Origin: Saposhnikovia divaricata
Lineage: Eukaryota; Streptophyta; Magnoliopsida; Apiales; Apiaceae
DNA: 64,000 bases
Direction of reading: 5' to 3'
Assembly: GCA_036435485.1 (NCBI GenBank)
Contig: CM071594.1
Coordinates: 198,116,216 to 198,180,215 of the forward strand
Made by a program: the position numbers and the translations under genes. Shown one piece after another: positions 1-13,129 of this stretch. Within the stretch, counting starts at the first letter, position 1. Each line of letters starts with the position of its first letter. Under the pieces are notes generated by a model, which saw nothing but the letters and a program-made list of their open reading frames with translations, ran no database searches and was not told the origin of the DNA.

Positions 1-2763
1 CATCTGAAGTCATAATGTCGTTACTAGGGTTAATGCCACCCCTTGTGCATTCCCTAGGGTTTGAATTAATTTATGGATATCCTATCCTTAATTCAACTGC
101 CAAGGAATTCTTGTATCTTATAATTGGCAATCAGATCATGTATCCTTAATAAAGGTCTCTTTTCAATCATTCTCATTTGATAATCGATCGGTGGTTTAAT
201 GCCACCCTCTTCTTTCAGATAGTTGTCAGCCTATTTGGCCTTCCAAAAAGGCAACGTATGTCAATCTCTTCTCTTACCGAACTTGTTAATGGTAGCAAGG
301 ATGTTCTGGAAGATATTGGTCGAGTTCAACGTGAATCTCTTAGTGCTTATCGTTCTTCGCAAAGGTACTTGCCTCAGACAAAATTCCTACAGCATACTGT
401 TCAATTTCTGACCTTTTCTATACCCTCTTCATATACCTTCATTGTTTACTTTCCTCCGTCATAATATATTCATGGTATTCATGATACCCTAACATCATAC
501 ATCTCAAGTCACTATACTTCCATTTTACTCGAAATCTTGGACAACCATATACACATGAGTCACTTCAGTACGGGTGACCCCATCCCAAAAAGGTCTAGTG
601 ACTTCCCAATCAAAACATGGGTTGTTCGGCAGAAGATTCAAACGATCTCATTAATGTTTCCTTTATATCAGAAGCCCTTGCAGTCGGTGCTTTCTTAGAA
701 GCAACCCTGCTTTGTCCTTTCATTGCTGGTCTAGTCACTCGATACTCCTTTGTGACTTGGCCTCAACTGGCCACACTAAAATAAAAAAATATATGATTTT
801 AGGGGTTGGCTAATAGCATTACTTTTCTAGCAATTGCCGGAATAGTGCCTTCTTCTTTGATACCTTTCTACCTTTCCAAAACTTTACTCCATATAAGTCT
901 TAATCGACTACTCGGCACCGTCTCCGGTCACCTTTCCTCCACTTTTATCTTTTCAACTATTCTTATCAATCCTGCGTGCCACACAATCTTACCATTCCTG
1001 GCATAACAGCCTTTTCATTTAAATCAATCCTGGAATTTCTCAGTCCGGCTGGTTTCTTACTTACATTTCCTATTTTCGTCCAATCTCACTTTATCATTTT
1101 ATCACTACCGTCGATTGTAATGCTCAGGGTCCGTTCACTAACCCATTTTGCAGCATCCTTACCCAAATCACAGGGTTTGCTCCAGTTTCTACTCTCTTCC
1201 ATGACATTCTCTGATAATCAGAAAGACAAGGTTTGCCAAAATTCACCGGATTCCTTTCCAGACTCAGGGAAATTTTGATCAATCTACCCACCTACTGGTA
1301 ACATTAAGGAGACCAGTTTCGAAACCTGAAGAATAGTTCTATGAACCTCCAAGCAGGTGGAATCATAAGCAGTCATAGTTAACGAAATAATCATCATCAG
1401 ATTGGAAGTTTAACCACTGGAGAGGAATTAATTATATCCATCCCTTAGAAGGGAATCAATAGTTTCAAACTGAAACCTGTCACAACGTCCTGATATTCAA
1501 TACTACCAAATGTCAGTCTACCTAACCCTTTATGCGAAGCATCGTTGGAAGCACAAGGTTTCCTTTTTCCATTAAGCAATGCCAGCTCTTGGTCATTACC
1601 AGTTTCACCTTTTAGCTCCAGGAAGATTTTCTCACATTTTTCTCTTTAACTACTGATCGTATTACTTGATCTATTATAATTCCGCATCGGAATAAACTTA
1701 AGGTACTACTATAATCCATTCAAAGAGAAGAAGGAATTTAATATTCCTCTAAATCACATGCATCTAACGTTTCTGGTTCATCATTTAACTGAGTTGAATT
1801 AACTCTATACTCAGTCTCTGGCAGTAGTCTCATTACGAGTTCATCTTGACTCACTGGTCTTATCTTCTGGTAAGTTCTGAGATCATTGCCTTGCTTACTA
1901 CTTCCTTATATAATTTTACCCCATCATGCTGTCACTTCCCAATGTCTTTACTTTCTAAATGATTCATTCATAAAATGAACATTTTCCTTAATAAAACCAC
2001 CTTATTAACCTCAATTTGGTTCCATAATTTACAACCTACGATACCTGCCTTCTCATGGCGAATTATTACTGACCATATTCATACTAATTCATTTATCAAA
2101 TGATATGGCACTTACTGCCTCCTTCTCAACTATTCCTAGGGACTCTGCTCCTCGCCCTAAATTGATGTCTTTAATAATCATACACCCCTCTAGCTCTTTC
2201 TTTGTTAAGATGAAAATCTCTAAGGATTCTCATCTATTTCCGTATAAGATCTCAAGTAATTCTTCCAATCCTTCATTCTTGCTGGTACTACATCTGGTAG
2301 CCCGGCTATGAATTCAACATGCATCTTCAGATCTCTTAATAATATCTCGGTTCTTTATACTCACTTTTCTGAGCACCATATCTTAATCATCACAGTCATT
2401 CTGGCTGCGACCCTCATTACCCATGGGTAAGCTCCTCATCCTAACAGGATTTTCCTTATCTGCTGGAACCTCTTCCGGGTCTCCAGTAGGGTACTCCATC
2501 GAATTACCCGCTGATCTTTAGCATATAAAGCATCATCGCGTTGTTGCTCGTATGCCTCAAGGTCAGTCACCTTACTCGTCGATACGATATCGAGCTAAGT
2601 TACTATCATTATACTTACGAGTTCCCATAAGGGTTTTATATGTCATCACTACATTAAGTAGTCCGACTATGAACTTGGCAAGAGTTCTTATTATCTTATT
2701 GAATTTATTGTTTTAACGTCACCTCATCTCTGGGGTTTATAACGTACGCTCTGATACCACTTA
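1..2763 (-). mobile_element. Decayed internal region of Tekay-like gypsy element A
   Basis: This stretch has no intact gene. It lies between the window start and a PBS plus LTR, so it is the inside of a minus-strand gypsy element. About 2585-2747 matches the leader of element B (35195-35323) closely. About 2440-2580 resembles the start of B's extra leader ORF. About 1510-1660 clearly matches the RNase H-side part of B's RT region near 31020-31150 (shared 'ctttatgcgaagcatc'). About 680-770 resembles the gag zinc-knuckle region near 32600-32700. The gag-like piece lies farther from the 5' LTR than the RT-like piece, the reverse of the normal order, so the remnant is rearranged or mosaic. Other parts (about 800-1300 and 1700-2400) could not be assigned. 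Many stops interrupt every frame. Confidence 0.7.
2748..2759 (-). other. Primer binding site of element A (initiator tRNA-Met type)
   Basis: The minus strand reads TGGTATCAGAGC, the classic plant PBS complementary to the 3' end of initiator tRNA-Met. It lies four bases inside the LTR that starts at 2764, so this LTR is the 5' LTR of a minus-strand element. Confidence 0.9.
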
Positions 2764-3092
2764 TGTAACACCCCCAGATCCGGGGTCCGGGATCCGATGG
2801 TTACGGTTTCCAATTCTGTCCACAACACTTGAACTTTCCTTAACATAAAATAAATTACGTCTCTATAACCCAACACAATAATATAAAACACACCCGTTAT
2901 AGTCCCAGAGATGAAATCAGAGTAACACTCAAATTTTTATTAATCACATTATGAGTTCTTACAATCCAAAAGAATTTCAATATAAATACATACTCTTTGC
3001 CATCCATTTACATAAGGCATACTAGACCATATTCTTGGTACTGAAAGAATAAATATACCCTACCAATAGCTTCTTCTTCAGCTCTGGTAGTC

Positions 3093-3134
3093 TCATCGTC
3101 CTCGCCCGCGTCGAGTGCGCCTTGTGCGAGTCAT
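3093..3134 (-). CDS. Short basic ORF in LTR leader (A copy)
   Basis: A 13-codon reading frame, MTRTRRTRRGRGR, begins about 30 bases downstream of the predicted transcription start of the A LTR. It matches in position and sequence the MARVRRTRRK frame of B and the MARTRQTLRKS frame of F. The same frame is present in the A-family LTR at 59931-59972. It is too short to call a gene alone; the conserved position and the Met-(Ala/Thr)-Arg-x-Arg pattern are the only evidence. No known domain is recognised. Confidence 0.3.
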   Translation of the reverse strand: MTRTRRTRRGRGR

Positions 3135-3164
3135 CTGGTCTAGCTGTTGTTGTGATATAATAAT

Positions 3165-3206
3165 AAAGCAAGGGTGAGCAATAGCCCACCGACAATAATA
3201 GATAAC
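3165..3206 (-). promoter_or_regulatory. Predicted core promoter of LTR A
   Basis: On the minus strand a weak TATA-like run (about 3191-3206) precedes GCTCACCCTTGCTTT at 3165-3179. The second motif recurs in every long LTR in the window at the distance expected for a transcription start. The start site is inferred. Confidence 0.4.
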
Positions 3207-4099
3207 TGAACGATAATGTATAACAGTTCAAAAGTGTCTTTCAAACCATATGCCATGCATTTACGGAAATGATGCCAGTATAATATGAACGATGAAGTTA
3301 CAAGGTAACTTAAAGTATTTGTTTGTAGAAATATCTGCTACATCAAAGTAAGCAAGATATTCTTATTGTTATTAAGAAGAGGAACTTGCAAGAGAAGGTT
3401 GCAATTCCAGTTATGACCCTTTTCCAACTCTACCAACAGTAATCATGTTGCAGGAAATAAATAAATTTGGATTATGAACCAATGATGGAGTATTCACCGC
3501 GCCCGCTGTTCCAATCTTGATGATCAGTCGAGATCATACAGCTCAATTTAGATTTACTACCGGTAGAAGGAAGAACTGACGGCTTTACTTGTCTACCGCC
3601 TTACTAGCTCTCCCCGGCCAACGGTTGGGCCAAAGGGGATGGACCGGCGCTACTCGGCCTCTTACACGACTCCTAGTTCAAATAGAGTTCATGATTCTGA
3701 ATGTAACGTTCGTCCCCCTTTCCCCAAGTATAATACTTGTTGATAAGACTCTACAAGGTAGTCGTATCTAGTTGGAAAGGAAAATTCACCAATAACTTCC
3801 AAGCTGTGGCTTGGTATCGAATATCAACTTGTTCCAACAATCTTACCCCTCGAAAGATGAGAAGGTAAACAACGACTTAATAAGTCAACAGCACCCGAGT
3901 TAAGAGTGAAGAGAATACTCTATGACCGGGAAGTCGACAAGATAAATAACATCTTCCAAGTAAGGTTCCCTTATTATTAGAGAGGTAGACTCGAAGAAGA
4001 ATGATGTCTGAGAACCTTTCTTGATATAAGATTAATAATAATATGACTCCGAAATATTTTCTGTAATAATCGAAGAAGATAAACCTTATTGAGGTTATT

Positions 4100-4810
4100 C
4101 TAAGTATGAAATAAATATTCAGAGAATATTTATTGAATTAAAATATTTTACAGAATATTTAGGAATATGAAAGAATATCTTTAATCAGAGTATTTCTCAA
4201 ATAATCCTTGAAGAAATATCTAGAGAATATTTATTGCATAATTAAATATTCAAATGAATATTCAGAATAATATTCATTAATTAATAAGACCTGAAAAGAA
4301 TATTTAAAATATTTAGAATAATATTCGATGATTAAATAGAACCCTAGATGAATATTCAAAATAATATTCATAATTTATTAGGAATTTAAATGTTTATTGA
4401 AAAAGTAATATTCGTTTAATGAATAATATTCTAAATGAATATCAAGTAATATTCATTCAGTAATCCAAGCTTTAAAGGAATATTCGAGATAAGACTCGAT
4501 AAATAAATCAAGCTTCAGATGAATATTAGAATAATATTCATCAAGTAAGTAATATCTTAAATGAATATTCAAAAGTAATATTCATTTAATAAAGTAATAT
4601 TCTAAATGGATATTCAAATAATATTCATTTAGTAGTCCAATCTTTAGAAGAATATTCGGAATAATAATCGATAACCTATTCGACTTTGAATGAATATTGA
4701 AAAATATTATTCGTCGAATGGTTACGTTCAAATAATTATTTGAAGTAAGGATCGTTAAAATAATTAGTCTCGAACGAATAATCAAATAATATTCGTCGCC
4801 CAAATAATAG
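4100..4810. repeat. AT-rich array of imperfect hairpins in LTR A
   Basis: Repeated AATGAATATT...AATATTCATT units follow one another, each able to fold into a short stem-loop. Equivalent arrays lie in both B LTRs and a related one lies in F. The block has no coding potential. Confidence 0.75.
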
Positions 4811-7206
4811 AAAATATTTACTTAAATATTTTCCTCTGAGGTAATCTCGATATATCAAGGAATATTGACTCCCGGTCTATTTTTGATTAATAAGATGTAT
4901 ACGCCCTTCTATGAGGGTCTTACAATAATCGGCTTATAACTGATATATAACTATCTAGCTTATAAGCCAACCATAACATTCAGGGAACAAGTATATCACT
5001 TCAACTTGAAAGTAGGCATGCATGCAATGGCATATGTATATCAGCATATATATATATATTTATTCAATCACAACAACAGCCTAAAAGAAGGGAATTGAAA
5101 CTTGCCTGGTAGTCGAGTACGGTAAGGGGTAGTGGTAGCGGGTCCCGGTTCAGCTTGGTGATCTATAAATAGCCGAGGCATTCGGGATCAATCACTTAAC
5201 ATATTAAAAGTTAAGTTATACTTAATTCGAAACACGTTCTTGAGTTGTCTCGTTATACCCCTTTTAGTGGATTACTTTTATCACTGATCCGACCCGACAT
5301 CCGTTCGTTAATACGACATGTCATTGTACTTATACTTGGGACATACTTAAGTCATATGAGTTCTAAAGTCGATCGTTACGAACCAATACTATACTCCGAG
5401 TTTTATCGTCCGTTTTCTAAGTGTTTTACCGAAGTTATAAAAGAGTCGTCTTTTAGGGGTTCGTTCGCGTTTAACCTCGACTCGAACATTTTTAATAAAT
5501 CGAAAAATGATCTTTTTGACATACGGTTTTCTTTCACGCCTTCCTTTTTACCTCTAGTATTTATTTACCAAGATTCGCCATGACGTTACATAGTTTACGA
5601 GGGTTCAATTACAGTTACGAACTTTCGTTTACGGATTCGAACTACTTTTAGTAATTTGGTCATAAATCCTAAACCGTAAGTCCGTTTCATGCGATCTTTA
5701 TATCAAAACGAAGCTTGAAACATAATCTATCCTATCATGGCAGAAAATGAAGCTGTACAGTGAGTTATAGCTACTGTGATGCTCGGTGTTTAATAGTGTA
5801 ACGAAAATTCCGCATTACGACGGCTATAAATCGAACGTTCTAAAATTCATAACAATCAATCCAAGCCACACCGGGCATACTATACATGGTTTTCATCTTA
5901 ACCAGTCCAAGAAGGTTTCAATTAACCATCATAATCATCAAAACTCTTAAATCATCACTACTAACTACATAATCATGCTTTTATGCATATAACAACACCA
6001 TAATCTTAACTAATCTAAAACCATCAAGAACATATATAAAACTCAAAGTAAGATCTTGGGTTCTTAAGAATTATACCTTCCTTGGAGAGTGTAAAAGCTA
6101 TAATAACCCTTATATAGTCCTTGTATGGCTTTAACAAAGCTTAAATCATCCAAAGAAACCAAGAAATCAAAGTTAGTTTCTTGAAAACACTATTCACCCT
6201 CATCTTTGAGGATTTATTTGAAAATGGAAAACATGGAGTTTGAAGCTAAGATTTCTAGGAGATCATTTTTATGAAATATAGGACTCACCATAAAAATTTG
6301 GAGATCAAACAATGGTTGGAAGGTGGATTTTGAAATCTTAAAACTCCAAAATTCGAAGTGCCTTGGTTTTGGGGAAAAAAACAGTGAACTTCTCGAATTT
6401 ATTTACCCATCCAAACGATCTTCAAAAATTATGAAATTAAATCCCCAACTTCACCTTGATGTGTAGAAGCTCCATGAATTTTTTCATGATTTTTAGATGA
6501 GTAGATCTAGGTGAAAAAAAATGGCAAAGACCCCTGCCCTGGAAAATGCAACTGCTGGAAAAAATGGGGGAGAGGTGGTGTTTGCTTGGCTAGTTGTCAA
6601 ATGATATTTGTGATATGTATAAGTGGGTATAGCTGCTAATACTCCTCTTAATACAAGTGTCAAAGGTTTATGGTGTGTTAGAAAAATTGATGATGTGAAG
6701 CCTTGTTGTTTTCTTCTTGTCCATCCACCTCATTACTTCCTTTTTCATTTCTTTTCTTCATTTCATTTCCACCAAATATTCTTATATATAACCCCAGCTG
6801 ATCAAGTAGGGTTTTTTTTTTCTCGTTACGTATTTAATCCGTAATTTTTTCGCGTTTGCTTGATCGCTTAATCTTGTTATAAAGTTCTAGCGATTTCTAG
6901 AACACTTGTTATTCTAACTCAAAGGTTTTCATTCTAAATCCTCAAATCATACTTAATAAATAAAATCCTTGAATCCTTAACATTATAATACTCTTGTCTT
7001 GATCGTATTGATAGGCTCTTTACGGTTCGGTCAAATATTGTACCGAAAAAGAATTTGGAATTTCTGAATTCCGATCGTCTCTGCATTCACTTATTTCCTC
7101 CGCGTATTACTGATATGACTTCGAAACATCCATAACACGTCCCGTACATAGGGTGGCGTGAAAAGTTTTCCAACTTACAAAATCACTATTCATCCACCAA
7201 ATTACT

Positions 7207-7275
7207 ATGCACGTACAGGAAACACTATGCACGTACGGGAAATACTATGCACGTATGGGAAATACTATGCACGTA
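7207..7275. repeat. 20-bp tandem repeat in LTR A
   Basis: The unit beginning ATGCACGTA recurs at 7207, 7227, 7247 and 7267, about three and a half copies with a strict 20-bp period. Confidence 0.9.
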
Positions 7276-7538
7276 TTCATTTCCCTTCAAGGATCCATTA
7301 GCTCCTTCCTCGATGGTAGATTATTCTTATCTAGGTCCTCAACCATCGAATTACTCTATTCTGACAATATACCAATGCATCAGGATCATTGTCCAAAGCA
7401 ATATCCATTCATTACAATCATTGTTCTTTGAAACCACCATTCATTAGAGCTGGTGACCTTGTTGTTGGAATCATTGTTCCTCATTTTATCATTACTTAGT
7501 AAAAGTTTTAATTATATCCAAAATTTGGGGTTCTTACA

Positions 7539-7786
7539 AGACTTGTGCGCTACACAATTGCCTTAATTAATTAGCCGCGCTAAACAATTAAATCGATGGC
7601 AATTTCCTTAACACAATTGCCTTAATTAATTAGCCGCGCTAATCAATTAAATCGGTGGCAATTTCCTTAACTAATTAACCGTGTTAATTAATTATGTTAA
7701 GGCGGTGGCAAAATATCCGTAGTAAAAACGGAATTGATTTTACCGAATCAATGAATTCGAATTATAATCGAATCCATATTCCATTA
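7539..7786 (-). mobile_element. Partial 3' LTR of copia element E
   Basis: On the minus strand a purine-rich tract (about 7787-7796, TGTGGGGGAT) follows the end of the copia pol frame and is followed by TAATGGAATATGGATTCG, a plausible decayed copia LTR start. The LTR runs toward lower coordinates until it is cut by element A at 7538; the remainder would lie beyond the window start. The exact LTR start is uncertain by a few bases because the usual TG is not preserved. Confidence 0.6.
7552..7714. repeat. 59-bp tandem repeat in copia LTR
   Basis: A unit starting ACACAATTGCCTTAATTAA begins at 7552 and again at 7611, followed by a diverged partial copy to about 7714. It lies inside the partial copia LTR. 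Confidence 0.85.
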
Positions 7787-8405
7787 ATCCCCCACATGGA
7801 TGAGATTGATATCGTAGTAGCACACACCAGAAAGACACAGAATTTGATTTGGTGATAGATTCTTCGATCAGATATAACATACGATTGGTAGAGAATGCTC
7901 CTTGAACCTTCGCTTGAGTAAGCATACCGACTTTACTGGTAGATAGTAGACGTGCTTGTCCTTGAACTGTTCGACCGTTTGTGTAAACAATGATATACTT
8001 ATCACTATATCCTTTCTGACTCGTTCAGCTCTCATGATTATGTCCATTTTGGCCACGGAACATCGTCCTGGTTCTGCAGGAGTTTCTAAAGAATTGTGCC
8101 TCTCAATTATCCTTTGAAGCGGCCCCACTTCTCTCCCAGAAAGGTGATCTTTATATTATAGAGTAACCCGCTTTCACTAAACTAAATTCCATGCGTTCAA
8201 ATCTTGAACTCCATGTATTCACCGAAAGATCATTAAAAACTTAATAGCTTACCCTCATACCTTACGGGTCTCACTGTTTCCTCATCATAGGAATAGGCCA
8301 GGGGTTACCCCCACAGTGATTTGGTCATCATGATTTAGTTGGCCCATTGAACCAAGTTCTTGGGATCTCTAGTCAGCAATTGTTGGGTGTCTACCATGAC
8401 GCCGT
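7787..8405 (-). other. Copia element E region between pol stop and 3' LTR
   Basis: About 620 bases lie between the copia pol stop (8406-8408) and the LTR start. The polypurine tract is at the low-coordinate end. The part next to the stop is spacer of the type seen after copia pol frames. Short open frames at 7740-7925 and 7868-8128 have no recognisable domain. Confidence 0.5.
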
Positions 8406-9779
8406 TTAAGCAATAGGCTTAAGGCCCATCCCTCTCGATGATTTTACAACTATCTCTCAGTATAACCAGATTCTCTTGGTTTAACCAGATTATCTAAGTT
8501 TAACCATCTGGTTAGTGGATCCACAACATTATCATTTGACTTTACAAGTCAATCCCGATAATTCTCATTGAGAGTAGTTAATTAATAGTATTATGTCCTC
8601 GTCATAGAGGCGAGACATACCATTGCATACACAACAAAGTGATCTCCCAATTTGTAAATTATTCACATAAAATATGCATATTGAAGACACATTTTCTTGT
8701 CATTTAGGAATATCCATTACAAAGTGACTACATTCAACCTCTCGCTAATTCACTCTAACATGCATACAAATTATGCAATAGACTCGTATTCCATCGTGAA
8801 TCGAGTTATGTTTAATCGTCTATCTAGGATTCCCATGACATGGCAGCTTTCGTTAATGTGAGCTAAATTCACTAATGACTTTTAAGTTCTTAAAGTCACA
8901 CATCTAACATCCATACTATGTCCACATAGTACAATTAGATGTCTTTTACAATGCAGCACAAACTCACGAGTATATTTCAAATACATTAGTCTCATTACAA
9001 TCTCATTGTAATCACATTCAAGAGACCAACTTCCATTTGACTAGTGCATCTACTCAGTTTATCCACTCTGTAGCCTATGTCTAATTTTGTACAATTTTAA
9101 AAATGTACAAAAGACTTTCAGTCATTCTTGAGAGATCCTTTTTCATCTATACTTGGATAGATACATCATACATATTCATTCTAGATTATACTAGATTTAG
9201 TTACATTGATCTCTTCAAGATTCACAACACCAACGTGTCACATGTATCCTTTACGACTTTTAAAGTTATTAAGATTTTAATCTCCAAAATCAAAACTTTA
9301 AGCCTCATCCAAATTGCTAGAGATGATCATCTTGTCATTACTTCTCGTAATGATCAGATCACTCACGTGCAATTACAATAATTTTATCATCTCATATGTA
9401 AAGACCATATACACACTTGTCAATTCACTGATTTTCTATCAATTTGATATCTCAAAATTGGCATATGTCACATTTTGGTAATTACTTTACCAGTCATCAG
9501 CTACGGCTTCAATTCGTCATTGACATTACCAATTTTTAGCATCCCAAAAATTAATTTCAATTTATCTCATTACCAAGTTTAAGCGTCCCTAAAATGGCAA
9601 TAATCATTCACTCAGTTACCAAATTTGAGCGTCCTCAAAGTGGCAACTATATCGTTTATTATGAAGTCATAGCATATCACAATAACATCAAATTTTATAC
9701 GCCAAATTTTCGTATCTATGTTGTTTCAATCAACATAATCACCAAAATACAGACTTTCCACTCTTGCCTTAACAACAAA
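8406..9779 (-). pseudogene. Copia element E pol, RT C-half and RNase H (decayed)
   Basis: Read on the minus strand, the end of the frame gives GMGLKPIA and a stop at 8406-8408, preceded by SNDNVVDPLT, the standard C-terminus of copia RNase H. Further upstream, about 8880-8990 encodes MYLKYTREFVLHC, matching the copia 'RYLKYT..LHY' segment, and about 8740-8800 encodes RFTMEYESIA, matching 'RSTMESEFIAL'. Many frameshifts and stops interrupt it. The segment ends at the G1 insertion, and its upstream half continues at 22261 on the far side of G1. It is clearly a dead copy. Confidence 0.75.
9775..9779. repeat. Target site duplication of G1 (left copy)
   Basis: ACAAA here is repeated at 22256-22260, flanking the two outer LTR ends of G1. 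Confidence 0.85.
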
Positions 9780-10009
9780 TGTGGAATCCTATAATCCGGG
9801 GTACAGATTTTGGGCCATTAACCACAAACAACATTATACAACCATGGATATAAGCATCATATAATAATAAAAACCCCTTAACCAAGATCGCATACAGGTT
9901 TTGGTATAAAACAACTATCGAATATCATCATTACAAACCAAGCTCTAAATAAAAAAAATGTTATACAATTTATTTTTCTTCTAAATAAGATCACTGTTAA
10001 ACTATCTAT

Positions 10010-10117
10010 TCAACCTTGATGAATTCCCAAGCCACTATCTGACGGAATCCACAACTCGAACATCTCCTCTCGCTGCTGGAAGAGCAACAACAACTGACCA
10101 CTAGGCCCACTAATCAT
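10010..10117 (-). CDS. 35-codon ORF in G1 LTR leader (left copy)
   Basis: An ATG at 10117 opens a 35-residue frame starting MISGPSGQLLLLFQQ and ending GLGIHQG. It starts about 30 bases downstream of the predicted transcription start, the same place as the basic ORFs of the A/B/F LTRs, but its sequence is unrelated to them. The right LTR keeps the frame open with a few substitutions (18065-18172). No domain is recognised; it could be chance or a leader uORF. Confidence 0.25.
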   Translation of the reverse strand: MISGPSGQLLLLFQQREEMFELWIPSDSGLGIHQG

Positions 10118-10143
10118 CGCTATTAACTGGAGAAATAAACATC

Positions 10144-10186
10144 AAAGCAAGAGTGAGCCAAGAACGCTCAGCAAGTGCATATAGTG
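10144..10186 (-). promoter_or_regulatory. Predicted core promoter of G1 left LTR
   Basis: The minus strand has CACTATATGC (10177-10186) followed by GCTCACTCTTGCTTT (10144-10158), the same TATA-plus-initiator arrangement as the other long LTRs. Confidence 0.45.
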
Positions 10187-12221
10187 ACACAATATCAACA
10201 ACAGTTTATAAAATCTGGAAAAAAACAAGGTTTAATCAACATGTGCTGCGAAAGAAGCAGCTAAAGGACTTAAATATAGCCTTGACCAGATAATCAACAT
10301 GGCTCCACTAGAAGTAGGAGCATCAACAATGGAACTGATTAAAGTTCTGATAACAAGATATACTCGAAATGGCTTCAAGAGAATCAGGTCTCAAACAACT
10401 AAATCTCAAAGTATAGATTAGAATTGGATTTTTATTTATTTAAAAAAAACGATAAGGTTAGGCTGCTGATCAGTCACGTACTAACCCCGGACAAACGCAC
10501 ACAGCAATGTCCTTAATTGGATCCATGGCACAAATTGGCCTTAACTTCTGACCATTAATCTGGTGGGACATCTGTTGACCATAATATGGTCTCCCCGAAG
10601 GGACATCCGTTTTAAAAACATTTCCAATTCTAAGTCAAACGCATTAGGTGTCGGAACAATCGACAACCTTTGTCAACCAACTAACTGGAAAACTCAGGTT
10701 CCACGACAACAACTCATAATTGAAGAATCAACAGGGAAGCAATTTATATCATCAAGTATCGACATGTTCGATACAATACAGGGTGATAATCGAATAATCA
10801 AGATCTTCAATAGATATCGATGAGTTCGATGGTAAACGGGGGTGGAGAATATAAAGATCAACATTTTGAATACGCATTGACAAAATAGTTATAGGTAATC
10901 GGGGCATAACATCATTGACTTGCCTAAAGAGAGAGTTCGCTTGAGCAGAAATAAAAGATATAATTACAACAAGATTTTCAACAATTAAAATTCTAAGTTG
11001 GAGCAAAGATATGGTCAAGTACTAAGCATTTAATAAAATTTATCTTTGCAATGTTTGACTCAACATATGCGAATGAAATAGTTTAAAACGAATATTTGCA
11101 AAATAATTCCAATATAGTAAATTTCAGATCAGTTTGACGAAAACATCCCCTAAAGAGGGTCCATTGGTGATAATGTGTTAAAATCAGGAATTTTGTTAAC
11201 AGGTATTTATAAGGATTTTAAAACTTGGATTTTCTCTATTTAGAGAATTTCTAAATCATTTTCGACGAAAATAGAAGAAATGGCATTCCACTAAGGAATC
11301 CAATAACATACCATGAGTAAAGTATTTTGTGGAAAAAGGGTTATTGGTAAGATTCTTTGAAATTTTGGTATTTGAACTGAGGGTGGGGAAAATAAACGTT
11401 TTCACGCTAATTGAAGAAATACATCATTTACTAAATATACTTGACCACAACATTATATACAACAAAGAAACTAAATTGCATCACTTGAACAATAAGTGAA
11501 GAGCAATAACACTTGCCTCGTTATATGAAGTTCTCGATCGTAAACATCGATCCATGACTTACTTCACATCCGACTCTATTCTTTACTTGCTAGCCTCTTA
11601 ATTGGCCCTACCTCCATTTCTACTTCATAACTCACCAACTTCCACGTTCATACATCCGTCAAATTTGATACTTGTCCTTCTGTTCGTCTTTCCGTCTACC
11701 CGCGCAATGTTCTTGACCAGGTCTCCTATTCGTACCTTTACAAGGTCAAAATGCTATTTCAGTATCAAACCAAGCAAAACCTTATTGTTTGCTCTAATCT
11801 ACCCATGCGCATCCTATAACGATTACACATATAACATATATAAACATATACAATCATATTCACAAAATAGCTTTAGCATAACTGAGTCAAATGAACACTT
11901 AACACTGATGGTCAATTATTACCTGGATATTATCCAGGCAAACGCTTCAAAACAATACCATATCTCAAATCTTCACATTAACAATTTATCCTCGAGACCA
12001 TCAACTATTACATATCCACCTAGACCCTTAGAAATCATAACATACTTTTAAATCACTGAAATCCATAAATTAAATAGATTTGCAGTGGATTTTCAGAAAA
12101 TTTTTTGGCATGAAGTATTCGTAAATAGGACTATCCCCCTATTTTTCAATTCAAGATTTTACCTCATAAATCATTCAAAAACAAAGTTGCCTCAACTTAC
12201 AGCAACAGAAAAGTAAACAAG

Positions 12222-12310
12222 TAAGAAAAGTACCCGCCCAGACATGCGGCACCTAAACAGTTAAGAAAAGTACCCGCCCAGACATGCGGCACATAAACAG
12301 TTAAGGAAAG
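12222..12310. repeat. 40-bp tandem repeat, two copies, G1 left LTR
   Basis: Units starting TAAGAAAAGTACCCGCCCAG begin at 12222 and 12262, followed by a partial copy. The right LTR has three units at the same place. Confidence 0.9.
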
Positions 12311-13129
12311 TAAACTAAAAGTTTATCCTTACTATATAATATTTGAAAACCATACAACCAGGAATTAAATTCCTATTATAAGAAAACTTTTCGAAATAGC
12401 CTTTTTTTGTAAGTTGGATTATCCCAGGGTCACAGCCCATCAATAACAAATCACAACAATTTAAAACAACCTATACATCACTACTAAACGACAATCAATT
12501 ATCCACATATAGTTCGCCACCAAGTACTTAACAGGTAGGACATCCAACAATTACTATGACTCGATCTATAGCATTTAGCACATAAACATTTACAACTTAG
12601 TAACTCATATAAACTCCACATATTATACGACAATTAATAATTACCCACTAACATAAACAACTAAAACAAATTATCCAACTCGACATATATGCAAAATCCC
12701 CAAATTCCACTTCCGAAATTATTACACAATAATAACAATTAGCAACTGAATATCACCAAAACATATAATCCAACCCACAATTAATCTCACAATTAATTAA
12801 CAATAATAATAGCTAAACTCGAACATATATCGAATTCACCATTAATCTCAATAATTATAATTAACAACTAACAATAATAATTAACTATATTCTCCAAATT
12901 AATTCACGAAAACATAATAATATCCACAATTTACAACTTTAATCTAATTACGAAAATCAACATATCTAATTTGCAATTTAAACTAATTAAATTACAACAA
13001 TTAAATAATTAAATCGCAATTTACAACTAAAATGAAAATTAAATATTTACGTCGAAAAATAAATAAATAAATAAATAAATAAAGAGAAGGGATACCTTTT
13101 CGATCCCAATTCCACAAAAATCTCTCCCC

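Larger units (their letters stand above)
2764..7538 (-). mobile_element. 5' LTR of Tekay-like element A
   Basis: The LTR runs from TGTAACACCC to GGTTCTTACA in window orientation, 4775 bp. It shares long blocks with the B LTRs, including the terminal palindrome, the promoter/leader ORF block near 3093-3210, a conserved block near 3245-3300, and the hairpin array at 4100-4810. It differs more from B near its other end (about 6500-7500). It interrupts the copia 3' LTR at 7539. The other LTR of A lies outside the window. The flank 'agact' at 7539-7543 is one side of a possible target duplication that cannot be checked here. Confidence 0.9.

Noticed and set aside
177..464. 95-codon plus-strand frame at the window start
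   Set aside because: No domain recognised; it lies in the decayed inside of element A, whose coding strand is minus.
3589..3771. 60-codon plus-strand frame repeated at 25429-25611 and 36177-36359
   Set aside because: It is conserved because the LTR is repeated; there is no domain and no promoter on that strand.
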